Source: Owenia fusiformis (lineage: Eukaryota > Annelida > Polychaeta > Sabellida > Oweniidae). From it: a stretch of DNA of 64,000 nucleotides. Numbering within the stretch: position 1 is the first letter of the stretch; every line of letters begins with the position of its first letter. The stretch covers positions 11,961,031 through 12,025,030 of the forward strand of contig CAIIXF020000007.1 of the NCBI GenBank assembly GCA_903813345.2, in the 5' to 3' direction. This document shows positions 20,973-32,777 of this stretch, in pieces. A program made the translations under genes and the position numbers. The notes beneath the pieces are model-generated. The model was not told where the DNA came from. It saw only the letters and a program-made list of their open reading frames with translations, and made no database searches.

Positions 20973-22025
20973 GTGTCATCCAATGTATTTTCAGGCTACA
21001 GTGATACGGTGTTTAACAGCAAAGCTTGGACAGATGTAACAGACGTTTGCTCAAAACAAGAAGCATTTAAAGACTTTCCAAACAAGTTGAAGGACTTTGC
21101 GATAAGAAGCAGGGAACCAAATACGGTTACAAAATATTCTGCAGGTTTTGAAAAATTCAAAAACTGGTGTAACGCACTTGGCTTACAATTTCTTCCAGCA
21201 AATCATATACATGTTTCAATTTATCTTTTGAGTATTTTTCAAAATTCAAATCAGAGTTACAGTCAAGTAATTTCGGCAAAATACAGTATTGCTTGGGCTC
21301 ATAACATGGCATGCATTGACAATCCATGCGAGCATAACATGGTAAAACTGGTTACAGAAGGGTCACTTCGTCTTTCTAGCAAAAAGGTCAGCAAGAAAGC
21401 GCCAATTACAGTAAAACACTTAGAAGATATAATAGATTTTGCTGGAGAAAATGCAAGCGTTTTGGAGCTAAGCACGGCCACTCTTATGATATTGGCATTT
21501 GCAGGTTTTTTTAGGTTTGACGAAATGTCAAGATTGAAGTTCACAGATGTCAGTTTCAAAGAGTATTACCTAGATATTTTTGTAGAGAAATCAAAAACGG
21601 ATTGTTATCGTAACGGTGCAAATGTTTTAATAGCCAAATCAAACAACAAGACATGTCCATTCTCATTGTTGCAAAGATAAATGAGAGAACTTGGTGTTAA
21701 CTCACAAACTGACAAATTCATTTTTGGAGCACTTTCATTTTTTAAAAGCAAAATAAAACACCAATTGAAAGAATGTAATAAACCAATCAGTTACACAACT
21801 TGTAGAGATATGGTCAAAGCTGCCTTGGACAAAATTGGGGTAGATAGTAAGGTTTACGGGTTGCATTCCTTACGTTCTGGGGGTGCCACTAAGGCTGCCA
21901 ACGCAGGTGTTTCAGACAGGCTTTTTAAGGCGCATGGGAGATGGCAAAGTGAAACTGCAAAAGACGGTTACGTTGAAAGTGACATCAGCCAAAGGCTTTC
22001 AGTTACATTAAGTCTGGGACTTTAA
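20973..22025 (+). other. Tyrosine recombinase region of the DIRS-order element (fossil)
   Basis: An N-terminal core-binding-like part (REPNTVTKYSAGFEKFKNWC) is followed by a catalytic part with GFFRFDEMSRL, and near the end HSLRSGGATKAANAG and HGRWQSETAKDGYV. These fit the R...HxxR...H/W...Y layout of tyrosine recombinases, which integrate the circular DNA of DIRS elements in place of a DDE integrase. The region is broken in this copy. Confidence 0.8.
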
Positions 22026-22086
22026 GCGAAATCATACATTAAGCAATATGCAATTTTAAACATTTACGCCATCTTTAGCCTCGGTG

Positions 22087-22175
22087 ATACTCGCCCACAA
22101 GGCCATTACTATTTGAAAGTTAATTTGGTAGTTGTGTTCTATGTTTTTGGTAAACGTGGAGTTTAGTTTACTTAA
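22087..22175 (+). repeat. Split direct repeat B1
   Basis: It is identical by eye to B2 (23162-23250), from ATACTCGCCCACAAGGCC to GTTTAGTTTACTTAA. It abuts A2, the junction expected from a circular intermediate. Confidence 0.9.
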
Positions 22176-22392
22176 ATAGATTTTCTAACGTTTGAGTGTA
22201 ACGAATCAGTTTGAAAATTACTTTAAGTATTACGGAAGGCGAAATGTTTATTGCGTAGCATTTTTATTAGGGTGATCGTAGGTGGTAAGTGAGTAGGGTA
22301 TTCACGCTTGGAGTATTTCATTTGGACATGTGATTTATGTATGTAATGTAAGCTCATTCTCGGTTTTCACTCAAGCGAGGTATGACAAAGTT
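22176..22392 (+). repeat. Split direct repeat A2
   Basis: It is a second copy of A1 (15910-16091) with about 36 additional bases (TTTTTATTAGGGTGATCG region). Together with B1 it recreates the joined ends of the element. Confidence 0.85.
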
Positions 22393-22793
22393 ACACAGGC
22401 AAATGTTTTTAAGATATTTCATATTTGTTAAAATTTTCAAAATGCCAAACATTTCATTGTTAAGAACAGGTGTATCGTTTATCGAAGTCCTCGTATGTAA
22501 CTCTGCTTCATTTCGGATCACGAGGCCGACTTTAAGTCGAGTACCTCCTCCCTCCTTAAAAAGGGGGTTAAGGTTGGGTCACCGGAAGTTGAGAGATTTT
22601 CGATTTCACCTAGTTTATTTCATGTAAGAATAACATTTGTTTTATTATTACGAGCTTACCGTAAGTGTAGGAATGATAATAGCTTACCAATCACTTTAGA
22701 ATAAATGTAAGGCTGTCTCGCCTGTTACTAAGGGTATTTACATAGTAAAAAACATTTAGATATTATGTTAGAACTGATTTGTAAAAGTACACT

Positions 22794-23066
22794 AACGCTG
22801 TCGGTCAGCTTAGTATAACGCTGTCGGTCAGATTGGCTACTACGCCTTTACTTATTGCTCAGAGCAAATATCGAGATTCACAGTTTTTCATAGAGTGTAA
22901 CGCTGTCGGTCAGCTAGGCTACTACGCCCTTACGTATTGCTCAGAACAAAATATTATGATTTATAGATTTAGAGTTTAACGCTGTCGGCCAGCCTGACTG
23001 CCGAGCAAAGCGAATATTAAAGAATTTGATATTGACATTGTTCATGTACGATGCTGTCGGTCAGCA
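22794..23066 (+). repeat. Five short repeats AACGCTGTCGGTCAGC inside the DIRS-order 3' region
   Basis: Copies start near 22794, 22816, 22898, 22979 and 23051. Three are followed within 40 bp by TTGCTCAGAGCAA-type or TTGCTCAGAACAA palindromes. They lie between A2 and B2 in the noncoding 3' part of the retroelement. Their role is unknown; protein-binding sites are one possibility. Confidence 0.85.
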
Positions 23067-23161
23067 AAAATGTTGCTCAGAGTAACATTCAGATGTTGAG
23101 ATTTGTGATATGGAACGGGATGTATAGTTGCTTGATGTAAATGGACTGATGAATAAATGTC

Positions 23162-23250
23162 ATACTCGCCCACAAGGCCATTACTATTTGAAAGTTAATT
23201 TGGTAGTTGTGTTCTATGTTTTTGGTAAACGTGGAGTTTAGTTTACTTAA
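23162..23250 (+). repeat. Split direct repeat B2, 3' end of the DIRS-order element
   Basis: It is the second copy of B1. After it (GGTATAATATGC onward) the sequence no longer matches the element, so the 3' boundary is at about 23250. Confidence 0.9.
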
Positions 23251-23454
23251 GGTATAATATGCAGCTACGTTTACCCGAGATACGGTATAACGCAAATTCA
23301 TTCCTTTTGTTGTGCCTCACCGTTAGCGCACGTTATATTCATTACATCAAAAATAAATCTTGCAGATTTGTTAATTTTTTAGGGATTAGTATTATGTAAT
23401 GAGGCCTCAGTTCAAGTATTTTAATATCGCGCTTTTTATGCGCTTTTCGGATTT

Positions 23455-23655
23455 TAATTGTTCGATTTATTCTTCAACGTGTATTGCAATGTCGGTCTGG
23501 ATTGAATGCCCCTTGGTCTTGGATTGTGATATTGGTACTTCGATTGTGGATTGTAATAGGGAGGGTATCAAACACTGTTTCTTTTTACCCCAAGTTGTGA
23601 TCTGAGAAAATTGCGGCTTTCTATGATTTGTGTACTCTTAGACGTTTTCATGCCC
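23455..23655 (+). repeat. Dispersed repeat R1 copy
   Basis: TTATTCTTCAACGTGTATTG, GAATGCCCCTTGG, GATTGTGATA, and GTGTACTCTTAGACGTTTTC match the R1 family in order. It passes directly into the tandem array that follows. Confidence 0.65.
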
Positions 23656-23659
23656 ACCA

Positions 23660-25200
23660 TATCGTCGGCCTAGGTGCGTCCGTCTGTCTGTCCGTCCGTA
23701 CGTCCGGGATTTTATCCAAAACCGCTACAGATATCACCTTCAAATTTTCAGGGATGAAAATTTAATTCGAAACCTACTTCCTGTCGGCCATTTTGAAGTC
23801 AAATGCTAAAATCCTTGTCTGCAAACTTTTAGAAAAACGGCTTCACAGTTGCTTTTAAAAATTTAACATCTTGTTCAGCTCACTTCATTCTACATCTGAT
23901 TGGGTTTTGAACCTGTTAGCTCAGTCAAGGCAGCCACTTTGAATGTCTTAAGAAAAGTTAGAGCGCGATAATACTTTGTATCATATTGAATGGTGTTTTT
24001 GAGTCTTATACTTTAACTATTTAGTAGCTTTATAAATAATTCCAGATGTACTTTCTTGTAAAAGCCTATGTTATTGTGAACAGTAGTTATATGTGATAAT
24101 TGTGTAAAGAGAAATCAGCAAAAACTCATGTTCACTTTTTTGTTGTCGGCCATTTTGGATTTTTCCGTCCTAAAATCTTGTCTGCGAAGTCTTGTCTGCA
24201 TGTTTTCAGGTGAACCATTTGGTGGATCAATTTCAAATTTTCAGGGATGATATTTAGTATAAAAATCTAGATCTGGTTAGTTTTTTGGCATTCTTGGTAA
24301 ATGCCAAAGCAGCCATTTTAGATTTTCCGTCCTAAAATCTTGTCTCTAGAGTCTTGTCTACGCGTTTTCAGGTGAACCGTTTGGTAGATCAATTTCAAAT
24401 TTTCAGGGATATTTCTTAATAAGAAAATCTAGATCTGATTAGTTTTTTTGGCATTCTGGGTAAATGTCAAGGTAGCCGTTTTGGATGTCCCGTCCTAAAA
24501 TCTTGTCTGTAAAGTCTTGTCTACACATTTCCAGGTGAACCGTTCTGTAGATCAATATTTAAATTTCAGGGATGATTCTTAGTATGAAAATCTAGATCTG
24601 ATGAGTTTTTCGGCATTCTGGATAAATGTCAAGGCAGCCATTTCGGATTTTCCGTCTTAAAATCTTGCCTGTTAAGTCTTGTATATGCGTTTTAGGTGTA
24701 CCGTTTGGTAGATCAATTTCAAATTTTCAGGGATGATTCTTTGTATGAACATTTACATCTTATTAGTTTTTTTGCATTCTGTGTCAATGTCAAGGCAGCC
24801 ATTTTGGATTTTCTTTCCAAAAGTCTTGTCTGTAAAGTCTTGTCTACACGTTTTCAGGTGAATCCTTCGGTAGATCAATTTCATATTTTCAGGGATGATT
24901 CTTAGTATGAAAATCTCGAAACAGATTAGTTTTTAGACTTTTTTGGTAAATGTCAACGCAGCCATTTTGGATTTTCCATCCTAAAATCTTGTCTGTAAAG
25001 TCTTGTTTACACGTTTTCTGGTAAACTGTGACAGATCAATTTCAAATTTCCATGGGTGCTTCTTGGTATGAAAATGTAGAACTGACTAAACCTTTGGCAT
25101 TCTGGTTAATTTTAAGGTGGCCATTTTGGATTTTTCGTCCTCAAATTGTGTTGGTAAAGTCTTGTCTACTCATTTTCAGGATAACCATTTGATGAGATCA
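23660..25200. repeat. ~163 bp tandem array (about 9 units)
   Basis: It opens with a CGTCCG-rich run (CCGTCTGTCTGTCCGTCCGT near 23680). Units are anchored by GATCAATTTCAAATTTTCAGGG at about 24224, 24389, 24550, 24713, 24875 and 25036, with weaker ones before. Each holds GCAGCCATTTTGGATTTTCC and AAATCTTGTCTGTAAAGTC. The layout (CGG-rich tag, then units with GCCATTTTGGA) parallels the 28848, 37938 and 40550 elements in the opposite orientation. Confidence 0.85.
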
Positions 25201-25412
25201 CCAATTGGTGGGGACATTTTGTACACATTTGTGTTCTTGTCTTTTTCTTGCTGTGTTGTGTAACTATTTTGATACTTTCTCATCTGCTTTTACGCATGTA
25301 TATTAACCACCACTAGTCAGTGTCAGCCAACCCTGTCAACATTGATAAATGACAGCATACACTCCATTGACTGCTCAAGTACATTATTATGTTGAAGGTT
25401 GTCTATACTTAC

Positions 25413-25649
25413 GTCATGATGAATGATGACAGCATCAAAGTGAGTGGAATTCCACTGAATGATACGATAGTAAAGATGTTAAACTTGTAGCTCTCCTCAC
25501 CGTTACCAAAGTATATCCCCAACGTGTTGATATAAATCCCTATGCATGCAACCAGAATTGCTACTGTAATGCCGTTAACAATTGACACACCAACACGTCG
25601 TTTAGTATTTCTTTTATTTTTGTACACGGCGATGGAATCAAACGCAAAC
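25413..25649 (-). CDS. Internal exon of an unidentified multi-pass membrane protein
   Basis: The exon is 237 bp, bounded by an acceptor (TTGATTTGCTTTTAG) and a perfect donor (GTAAGTATAG). It is open throughout and enters and leaves in the same phase (two bases into a codon). It starts FAFDSIAVYKNKRNTKRR, a basic loop, then a strong membrane segment (SIVNGITVAILVACIGIYI), a short polar loop with GNGEES, and a second hydrophobic segment (FTIVSFSGIPLTLMLSSFI). The KR-rich loop before the first segment would favour the cytoplasm. I do not recognise the family; a transporter or receptor is possible. Other exons were not found, and those towards lower coordinates would have to lie beyond the transposon block. 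It runs the same way as the allatotropin gene. Confidence 0.65.
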
Positions 25650-26065
25650 CTAAAAGCAAATCAACTGGTGTAGTGAAGATCCAAAACAACCTATTAAATA
25701 TGTCATTTTCCTATTACTTGTTTTGTTGCCATTTCTACGGAACAATTACTGATTATATTTAAGTAAAAATTGTGACCTTATCTTACCAAAAATGAGATTG
25801 TTTTTCACAGCAAGTGTAGTCTCAAGGGAATAGACAACAAAAACGCCGATAGGTCAAATGACCTTGGAGCTAACGAAACAAAATGGTGGATTCAGAAGCT
25901 TCCTGGTCATCTCAACCCCGTCAAACTAAACCCCAAATCATATCAACCCTGGTAAAACTCAACCCCAAGTCAACTCGACTCTGTAAAACTCAACCCCAGT
26001 AAAACTCAACCCCTATATTTTTATTTATCGATAATTGAAATTATAAACCTTTATCCCACATTATA
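25650..26065. other. Intronic/intergenic, with an AAAACTCAACCCC repeat
   Basis: No coding sequence is seen. At 25912-26012 the words CTCAACCCC, CTAAACCCC and AAAACTCAACCCC recur about six times at irregular 10-25 bp spacing. Confidence 0.5.
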
Positions 26066-26069
26066 TGAA

Positions 26070-26485
26070 CCTTTGCTTTCATTAGGAGGACCCCCGACAG
26101 GGGGCTCCTATAGATTTTATAGATATTATTTATCATTAATATTATTTTTCCTTATTATTTATTCTTCTCTGCACTTTTTCTCCTACTTCTAGCTAGCTTT
26201 TTTTTATGTAGTCCTATCAGGGACTTTAGTTGAAATTGATGGGAAAGAAATTTTTATCAAGGTCAAAGGTCCAAATCTAGGTCAAATCAAAGATTTTTTT
26301 AAGTTTCTATATGTTCGCGTTAATTTTTTACAGTTTTTTAGATAATTGAAGTCAAAAAACGGTAAAAATTGGTCATTTTTCAAGCTGGTGTTAATATATG
26401 ACCCTAGATTTGAAATTTGACCTTTGGCTGACCTTCAAATTGCCAAAAACGCCTACAGGGCCTCCGTAAGATTGCTTGCAATCTT
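26070..26485. repeat. Repeat with CCCCCGACAGGGGG hairpin and GGTCAAA-rich body
   Basis: TAGGAGGACCCCCGACAGGG GGCTCCTATAG (26085-26115) forms a hairpin at the left. The body has several copies of GGTCAAA/TTTGACC (for example AGGTCAAAGGTCCAAATC), and the right end holds AAGATTGCTTGCAATCTT, another hairpin. The composition resembles the array at 61620-63770. Confidence 0.45.
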
Positions 26486-26586
26486 AAATCTCTCGTTATT
26501 TATGATGCTGAGACGTTTTTTATATTCTTAGACCTGCCTTTTGCAGTTAATTATGAGTTGATCTACAAAATGTCAACATGATACTT

Positions 26587-27053
26587 TAAAGGCCCACTTT
26601 GCGTATTTTCAACGTTTTGGGCAAAATAGAGACTTAGATTTGAATTCCATATATATGTCCAATGTAGTGATAAGAACCTTATCTTTCATTTGACGCCAAC
26701 AACTCAAACGGACCTAATCAAAGCTTACAGTGAACTATCAAAAATTATTGTTATTTTATATAAATAGTTATCGACGTAATTGAAAGATAGAAAACTATTT
26801 GTATTATATGATACATTCATTTTAATAGAAGTGTTGCCATCTTTTAAATCAACAGTAATTTAAAACATGAACTTCGTTTAATAGCGCATGCACTTCTTTT
26901 GATCTCTGAACTTCAAATGCTTTTACTATGTGAGTAATTTTTTTCTTGGTTCAATATTAAGGCTAATCAAACTTTGCGTCATATTTGAGTGAGTGTGTGA
27001 GTAACATGTTTCAATGATTATTTTTTAGTCTAAGTTAAGTTTAGTGGGCCTTT
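26587..27053. mobile_element. Possible MITE with short inverted ends
   Basis: AAAGGCCCAC at the left and GTGGGCCTTTT at the right bound ~465 bp of noncoding sequence; AACTTTGCGTCA near 26969 also echoes the left ACTTTGCGT. The inverted repeat is short, so this is tentative. Confidence 0.4.
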
Positions 27054-27256
27054 TCAATAATATGATTACAATATGGGTCATTTTATTAATCTTACTAATA
27101 CATTTGTTTTGCTGTAATCCCTCTGAGGTTGATACTAGTGATCATACTGGAACATGAGTATTACTACTTATTAGTATAAGTTAATGATTTCAATAATGCA
27201 TGTACATATAGATAAAAAATTATATTAAATCATATTGCTAATTATTTACAATCATA

Positions 27257-27966
27257 TCAAAGGATCAGTGTCGATGTGGTGAACTTTTTGAACACTCGTT
27301 TCTCTTAAACCTGTCATCAACAATTCTGAAAATTTTACACATCGTCAATTTAATGGTAATCTTTTAAATGGTAACAATATAATTTGAAAAACATATATAT
27401 ACTTTTCTCTATATTGCTTTAGAAAACACATCGGACACTACTTTTGTTCTTTGTATCATATGTTCGGGATGAAATGAAACATCTATCCGAACCTCACAGG
27501 AACAAAGCGATATAAACAAAACGTGTTTAGGTCTCTCAATATTGTAATTGAACAAAGGAAAGTCAGGTTGATTTTTAAAAAGTATCTTGTTAATGAACGA
27601 AAAGGGTTATCTTAGTTTTTTACTTTTTTATTTTTCAAATACTCTTTGTTAAATCAACCAACATTTTCATTGGCATAACTATAACATTAATAGGTTTAAA
27701 TATTGTAAATGCTTCTTTGTTCAAACAAGGTTCATTCTGTCGAATTGGAAGAAAGGAAAAAACAAATGCACTGTAAAATGAAAATGCTAATAAAACAGTT
27801 ATATGAAATACATATAAATAAGCTTCGCATGAAATTGTTGTCAATTAGTCAGCATTACATAAAGGGTCGTATTTTTTACAGATTTTTTTCAATAATTGGT
27901 TTAAGAGAAAAACATTGTTTAATTTAGTTCACCATATCAACTGTGATATCGGTACCTATCCTTTGA
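27257..27966. mobile_element. ~0.71 kb foldback MITE (family F1, copy 1)
   Basis: The ends TCAAAGGAT and ATCCTTTGA bound inverted arms (GGTGAACTTTTTGAACA and TTTAGTTCACC; TTTCTCTTAAACC and GGTTTAAGAGAAA). A second copy of the family lies at 38980-39714 with the same order of landmarks. It has no coding capacity. Confidence 0.75.
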
Positions 27967-28183
27967 TTCCAAAAGATGTGTTAAATAGTGACAACTTGAT
28001 GAATTATCCTTGAGCTTAACTGCTTTTTGAATATTTCAAAAATACTTTCTATTCAAAGTGTCATACAAAATGCTAGATTTTCAGAAATCAATGACTTAAA
28101 TTACTCATTTATAATTAAAAAAGGCATCACAGGATTGAATTTTACTGGGGAACAGTATTACTGAATAGAGTTGCCTTGGGGTT

Positions 28184-28683
28184 NNNNNNNNNNNNNNNNN
28201 NNNNNNNNNNNNNNNNNNNNNNNNNNNNNNNNNNNNNNNNNNNNNNNNNNNNNNNNNNNNNNNNNNNNNNNNNNNNNNNNNNNNNNNNNNNNNNNNNNNN
28301 NNNNNNNNNNNNNNNNNNNNNNNNNNNNNNNNNNNNNNNNNNNNNNNNNNNNNNNNNNNNNNNNNNNNNNNNNNNNNNNNNNNNNNNNNNNNNNNNNNNN
28401 NNNNNNNNNNNNNNNNNNNNNNNNNNNNNNNNNNNNNNNNNNNNNNNNNNNNNNNNNNNNNNNNNNNNNNNNNNNNNNNNNNNNNNNNNNNNNNNNNNNN
28501 NNNNNNNNNNNNNNNNNNNNNNNNNNNNNNNNNNNNNNNNNNNNNNNNNNNNNNNNNNNNNNNNNNNNNNNNNNNNNNNNNNNNNNNNNNNNNNNNNNNN
28601 NNNNNNNNNNNNNNNNNNNNNNNNNNNNNNNNNNNNNNNNNNNNNNNNNNNNNNNNNNNNNNNNNNNNNNNNNNNNNNNNNNN
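28184..28683. other. Assembly gap, 500 N
   Basis: Exactly 500 unknown bases. The round number suggests a placeholder of unknown true size. Open frames across it are meaningless. Confidence 1.
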
Positions 28684-28847
28684 CATGAAGCTTGATTTCT
28701 ATATTTGAGTAGACTATAGACATGCTGCATTTCTAATCATGAGGGCAATTAATTCACCTTTGCAGTAAAACCTACATACATGTATTCAAGGACATCCTCT
28801 AACAATAACATGAACACTTTTTTCTATTTTTGGGAGTTTCAAGAATC

Positions 28848-29677
28848 AAACTAGAAAAACAGCAACTCCATGGAGTAGCAAATCCCACCGAACAAAACAT
28901 ATTATGCTTATTATAGCTAGTGTAAATGTTGAAATGTTTGTGCACTTTGTGATAGAAGCATGAAATTTGGCACAAAGTTAGTTTATACCATTGTGAACTA
29001 GGCATCATCATATAAAATTTGAACCAAATCCGTTCACTGGTATATGAGTTATCAAAGATTACATATTTTTACGAAAAATGGCCGCCATTTTGAAAATTAT
29101 TTCTTGAACAGAGCTACTGTGTCCCTAGGCATAATCATATAAAATTTCAACCAAATCTGTTCACTGGTATTTGAGTTATCAAAGATTATGTTTTTTACGA
29201 AAAATTGCCGCCATTTTGAAATTAAGCGGCCATCTTGAAAAAATTTGGTCGAACATAGCTACTATGTCCCTAAGCATCATCATATAAAATTTGAACCAAA
29301 TCCGTTCACTGGTATTTGAGTTATCAAAGATTACATATTTTTACGAAAAATGGCCACCATTTTGAAATTAAGCGGCCATCTTAAAAATCTCTTTTTGTGC
29401 AAAACTCCTTTGTCCCTAGGCATCAGCATATAAAATCTCAACCAAATCTGTCAACTTGTATTTGAGTTATCAACGATTACATTTTTTACGAAAAATGGCG
29501 GCCTTTTTGAATTTAGTGGCCATATTGAAAATTCCTTCTCGAGCAGAGGTCCTACACTCATAAGGCATAAGCCTATAAAATTTGAACCAAATCCGTCAAC
29601 CGGTATTGGAGTTACCGCCCGGACGAACGGACGGACGGCTTCTCTATATCCCCCTCGAACTTCGTTCGGTGGGATAA
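28848..29677 (+). mobile_element. ~146 bp array element, copy 1
   Basis: It starts AAACTAGAAAAACAGCAACT then CCATGGAGTAGCAAATCCCACCGAAC, and ends with CGGACGGACGG, CCCCCTCGAACTTCGTTCGG and TGGGATAA. ATCCCACCGAAC near the start and GTTCGGTGGGAT at the end are inverted copies. In between, about five ~146 bp units repeat GGTATTTGAGTTATCAAAGA, AATGGCCGCCATTTTGAAAT and ATAAAATTTGAACCAAATCC (anchors 29033, 29159, 29305, 29450, 29596). Copies at 40550-41538 and 37938-38715 make it a dispersed element rather than a local satellite. No ORF is present. Confidence 0.8.
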
Positions 29678-29679
29678 CT

Positions 29680-32600
29680 AATTCATGTAAATAATTTTAG
29701 TTTGAGCAGTGTTCAATTTAGACAGGTTTTTAAGTACCTTACATGTATTTAGTACTGTAAATGTGAGGTTGCACTTTTTAGCAAGTCAGATCAGTAGATA
29801 CAGGAAGTGACATCTGAAGAATTACACAAATCCCAGTATCTAAAATGGTTTCCTATTTTTATGAAATCAAATATTGGTTCAGATTGCTTCAGTTTTGTGC
29901 ACTCATCTTGAGAGTCACCAATACTATCTGTTTACCAGGCATTGTTCTCTAATACTCCAAAAAGTTTTATCCATCATCTATTAAATGGAGCCTATATTCT
30001 TGTAATCTTTAACTTCAGACCAAGTTGGTTCTTGCAACCTAATTGAATACTAAATAGGATTTATTGACGATAATACTGATAACGTCAGAAATTGTGGGCT
30101 AAGTCTGGTTATAAGCCAGCTGAGTTATTCAAATTCAGAGAATAAATAGCTGAATTAATAGATGATGCTATAGGTGATCCATAAATCTACCAGTTTATTA
30201 AGATACAATTACATGATGTTAGTACAAATTATTATAAAACAGTATTGAGTAAAGAAAATGAAAAAATCTCATGGTCAAAACTTATGTTTTCCAACTGAAG
30301 ACATTTTTGCTCAAATTATAATAAAAATAAAATTCCACTTAACTAACTTGCTTATTAAATTTTATGAAGGAAACATCATAATAGTCTGTAGTGTTGACCA
30401 AGCTGAAATACTTTTTGTCCAAATCATGATGAAATAACTCTTGTATGTGTATCATGTTTATGGAAATTAATAATAGAAAAGATCTCTTAAATAATTACTG
30501 TCTCTGTCAATAGTCATTAAATGCCTAAAGCTTGTTTGACCATTAGAGAACCTTTCTAGATTATTTGCAATAAAAGCCACTTAAGTTGGATTTTTTATGC
30601 CTTTGGGGTAGTGTTTGTCCCAGGTGGAAACATGAAGTTGTTGTTCATATGTACTTATAGCCCTAAAGCCAATTTGTGTATATCTGTATGTCTGATGTAG
30701 GGCATATTTACAAGATAACAATATATTAGTACATGTACATATAACTGTCTTAAATATTTTTGTGTTTTTATGTTTCTCTGTTATTATGAAACACCAGTAT
30801 GAACAAAACTTGAAATCACAATAACAGATCCATGCAGTCCACATCAACCAAAAGAATCAGCCATTATTCATTAAAAATGGTCACTTTAAAAAACATAAAG
30901 CAAAAGTGTGTCTAAAGATACGTTGATCATTTCATTATGGATGAAGACAACATTAATAGACTATAAAACATGGGTAGACTTATAACACCAAAAGACTATT
31001 GTAAATGAATTATCGGTGGGAGTACGCTATCACCCTCAACTCCCTCAAGGCATACAGTTCTCTTTACATATCCACTTAAGATTCACTCATCGTCACATGC
31101 ATGTAAATCTGCTACAATTACTTTAATGAAATTAACTCCGGTAGCTACACTCTTATGTGTAATAGCAAAAATTAAATGTATTATCCATCCTAGAGAAGAT
31201 GTTTTGTTCCCTGAAGTGGGTATTTTATCATCAATATTGTGGGTTAAGAACTAAGGATAAGGTCCTCCCTGTTAGTAGCCTCTGATATAATCTAGTGAAA
31301 CAATGAGGGGAGCGTGTGTTCATTTGATCATATCTTCTCTTTCTATTATAGGTCCAAATTCGATTTTGCTTCATCATTCATATTTTGTTTTATATTTTTG
31401 AGTTTGATAACTATATATTTGTAAACTGAATATTTATCATTTGTTCCTAGTGTTTTCTGTTTATTAAACTGAGTATTAACATATTCACTGCTTGTACGTT
31501 TTTTTCATTATTCAACTAATTTCTTGTACATGTTTTTCTTATGCAATCAAGAACATCAAACACATTAAATAATGACAATTAAAACATAAAAATTCATATT
31601 TTAACAAATTATCATGAATTCTTCAAGCGCATTTGTTAAAGAAAGGCATATTAACAGCAAGAATAAATTTGGATTGATTTTGTAATCAATTTAATTGTTT
31701 GCTGGATTAAATATATATTTGTTCTTTGTTTTTTCTTATTTAGAAATGTTATATAAAATTCTGCATTGATCATAAAGAAAACATCACACTACTCTACTTA
31801 GCAGATATATAAAGCTTCCCGAATTACTAAGTTATGATGTTCACAAACGATACTAAAGTAATGCAACATAACTTTATTTTTGTAGGACAGCAAATATTTT
31901 TATACTTGTCTACAATAAACCTTATTTCTGTCAAATAAGATGAAAATGACAATGCTACAGTCTTTGTTTATTATCCATAAATGCCAGATGGACATTATTT
32001 ATTATCTGGTTTATGTAGAAGTGGGAGGATTTCCATCTTTTCAAACTCCTTAAGACAAAAGTCACCATACCAACATTACTGCATAAATGTAGGAGGGGGT
32101 TATATAATGATTTCAGTGTCAATCAAATTGGGAGAATGGGTTTCCTTAGGAAGTATGCAGACAGAAGATGAAGACTGAGGTGGGGAGAAATCAAAGAGAT
32201 TGGAAATTGGGGATTGGTACACTGGAAGACATCCTATTAATTGATTAGGGTTAACTGAATTTTGTCTAAAACCTAAGTGGTACAGATAAATGTAACGTGA
32301 CAGGAGTACACAAACAATTTTAATGATGCCTGACATCTTAATTGTGATAAATACAGTCTGCGGCAAAATCTACATGTTAAATGTGGGAAGTTAAAAAACA
32401 TACAATATTGAATTTTGATCTTCAATCTATGGCCTGCCGCTTTAGGGACATTATCTCTGTAAAACAATTTTTTGATTAAAGTAAATTGAGAGATCAATGG
32501 CTTGCACTCTCAGCCAATATCCATTAACTGAACAATCTTGTACAATCTGGCCAGATAAACGGATTGTACTTTTCAATTTTGTGACAACTCCGATTCCCTT

Positions 32601-32775
32601 TGATAAGCATTGCTACTTTCCCACCATGCATGACTTACTAGAATGATCTTGTATTATGCAAAATAGACAGATTGTACTTTACATATTTGTATCAACTCTA
32701 ATTCCTCTAGATAGTTAATATGGATATGTAAATACAAATGCCAAAAGAGTATGTAAAAGTAAAATGGCAAAAAAG
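29680..32775. other. Unannotated AT-rich intergenic sequence
   Basis: I see no coding exon, RNA gene or clear repeat. Open frames at 30581-30847 (minus), 31981-32178 (plus) and 32100-32366 (minus) lack protein character and splice sites. Exons of the membrane-protein gene at 25413-25649 could lie here undetected. Confidence 0.5.
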
Positions 32776-32777
32776 AA

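Larger units (their letters stand above)
15910..23250 (+). mobile_element. DIRS-order (PAT/Ngaro-like) tyrosine-recombinase retroelement, fossil copy
   Basis: The element has the split-direct-repeat layout of this order: A1 (15910-16091), coding part, then B1 (22087-22175), A2 (22176-22392) and B2 (23162-23250). B1 and A2 abut exactly, as in PAT and Ngaro elements. Coding parts in order are a gag-like region with a zinc knuckle, reverse transcriptase with RNase H, and a tyrosine recombinase. B1 and B2 look identical over about 88 bp and A1/A2 differ mainly by one indel, so the copy is young. It is broken: about two or three interruptions in the coding part, plus a 2.1 kb LINE inserted near the 5' end. 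DIRS elements leave no target duplication and none is seen. Confidence 0.85.

Noticed and set aside
28105-28730. Several long open frames of X residues
   Set aside because: They span the 500 N gap and have no sequence content.
32020-32050. GATGGAAATCC after TTGAAAAG on the minus strand as an alternative allatotropin exon
   Set aside because: The polypyrimidine tract is poor and the reading frame stops after eight codons without the expected motif.
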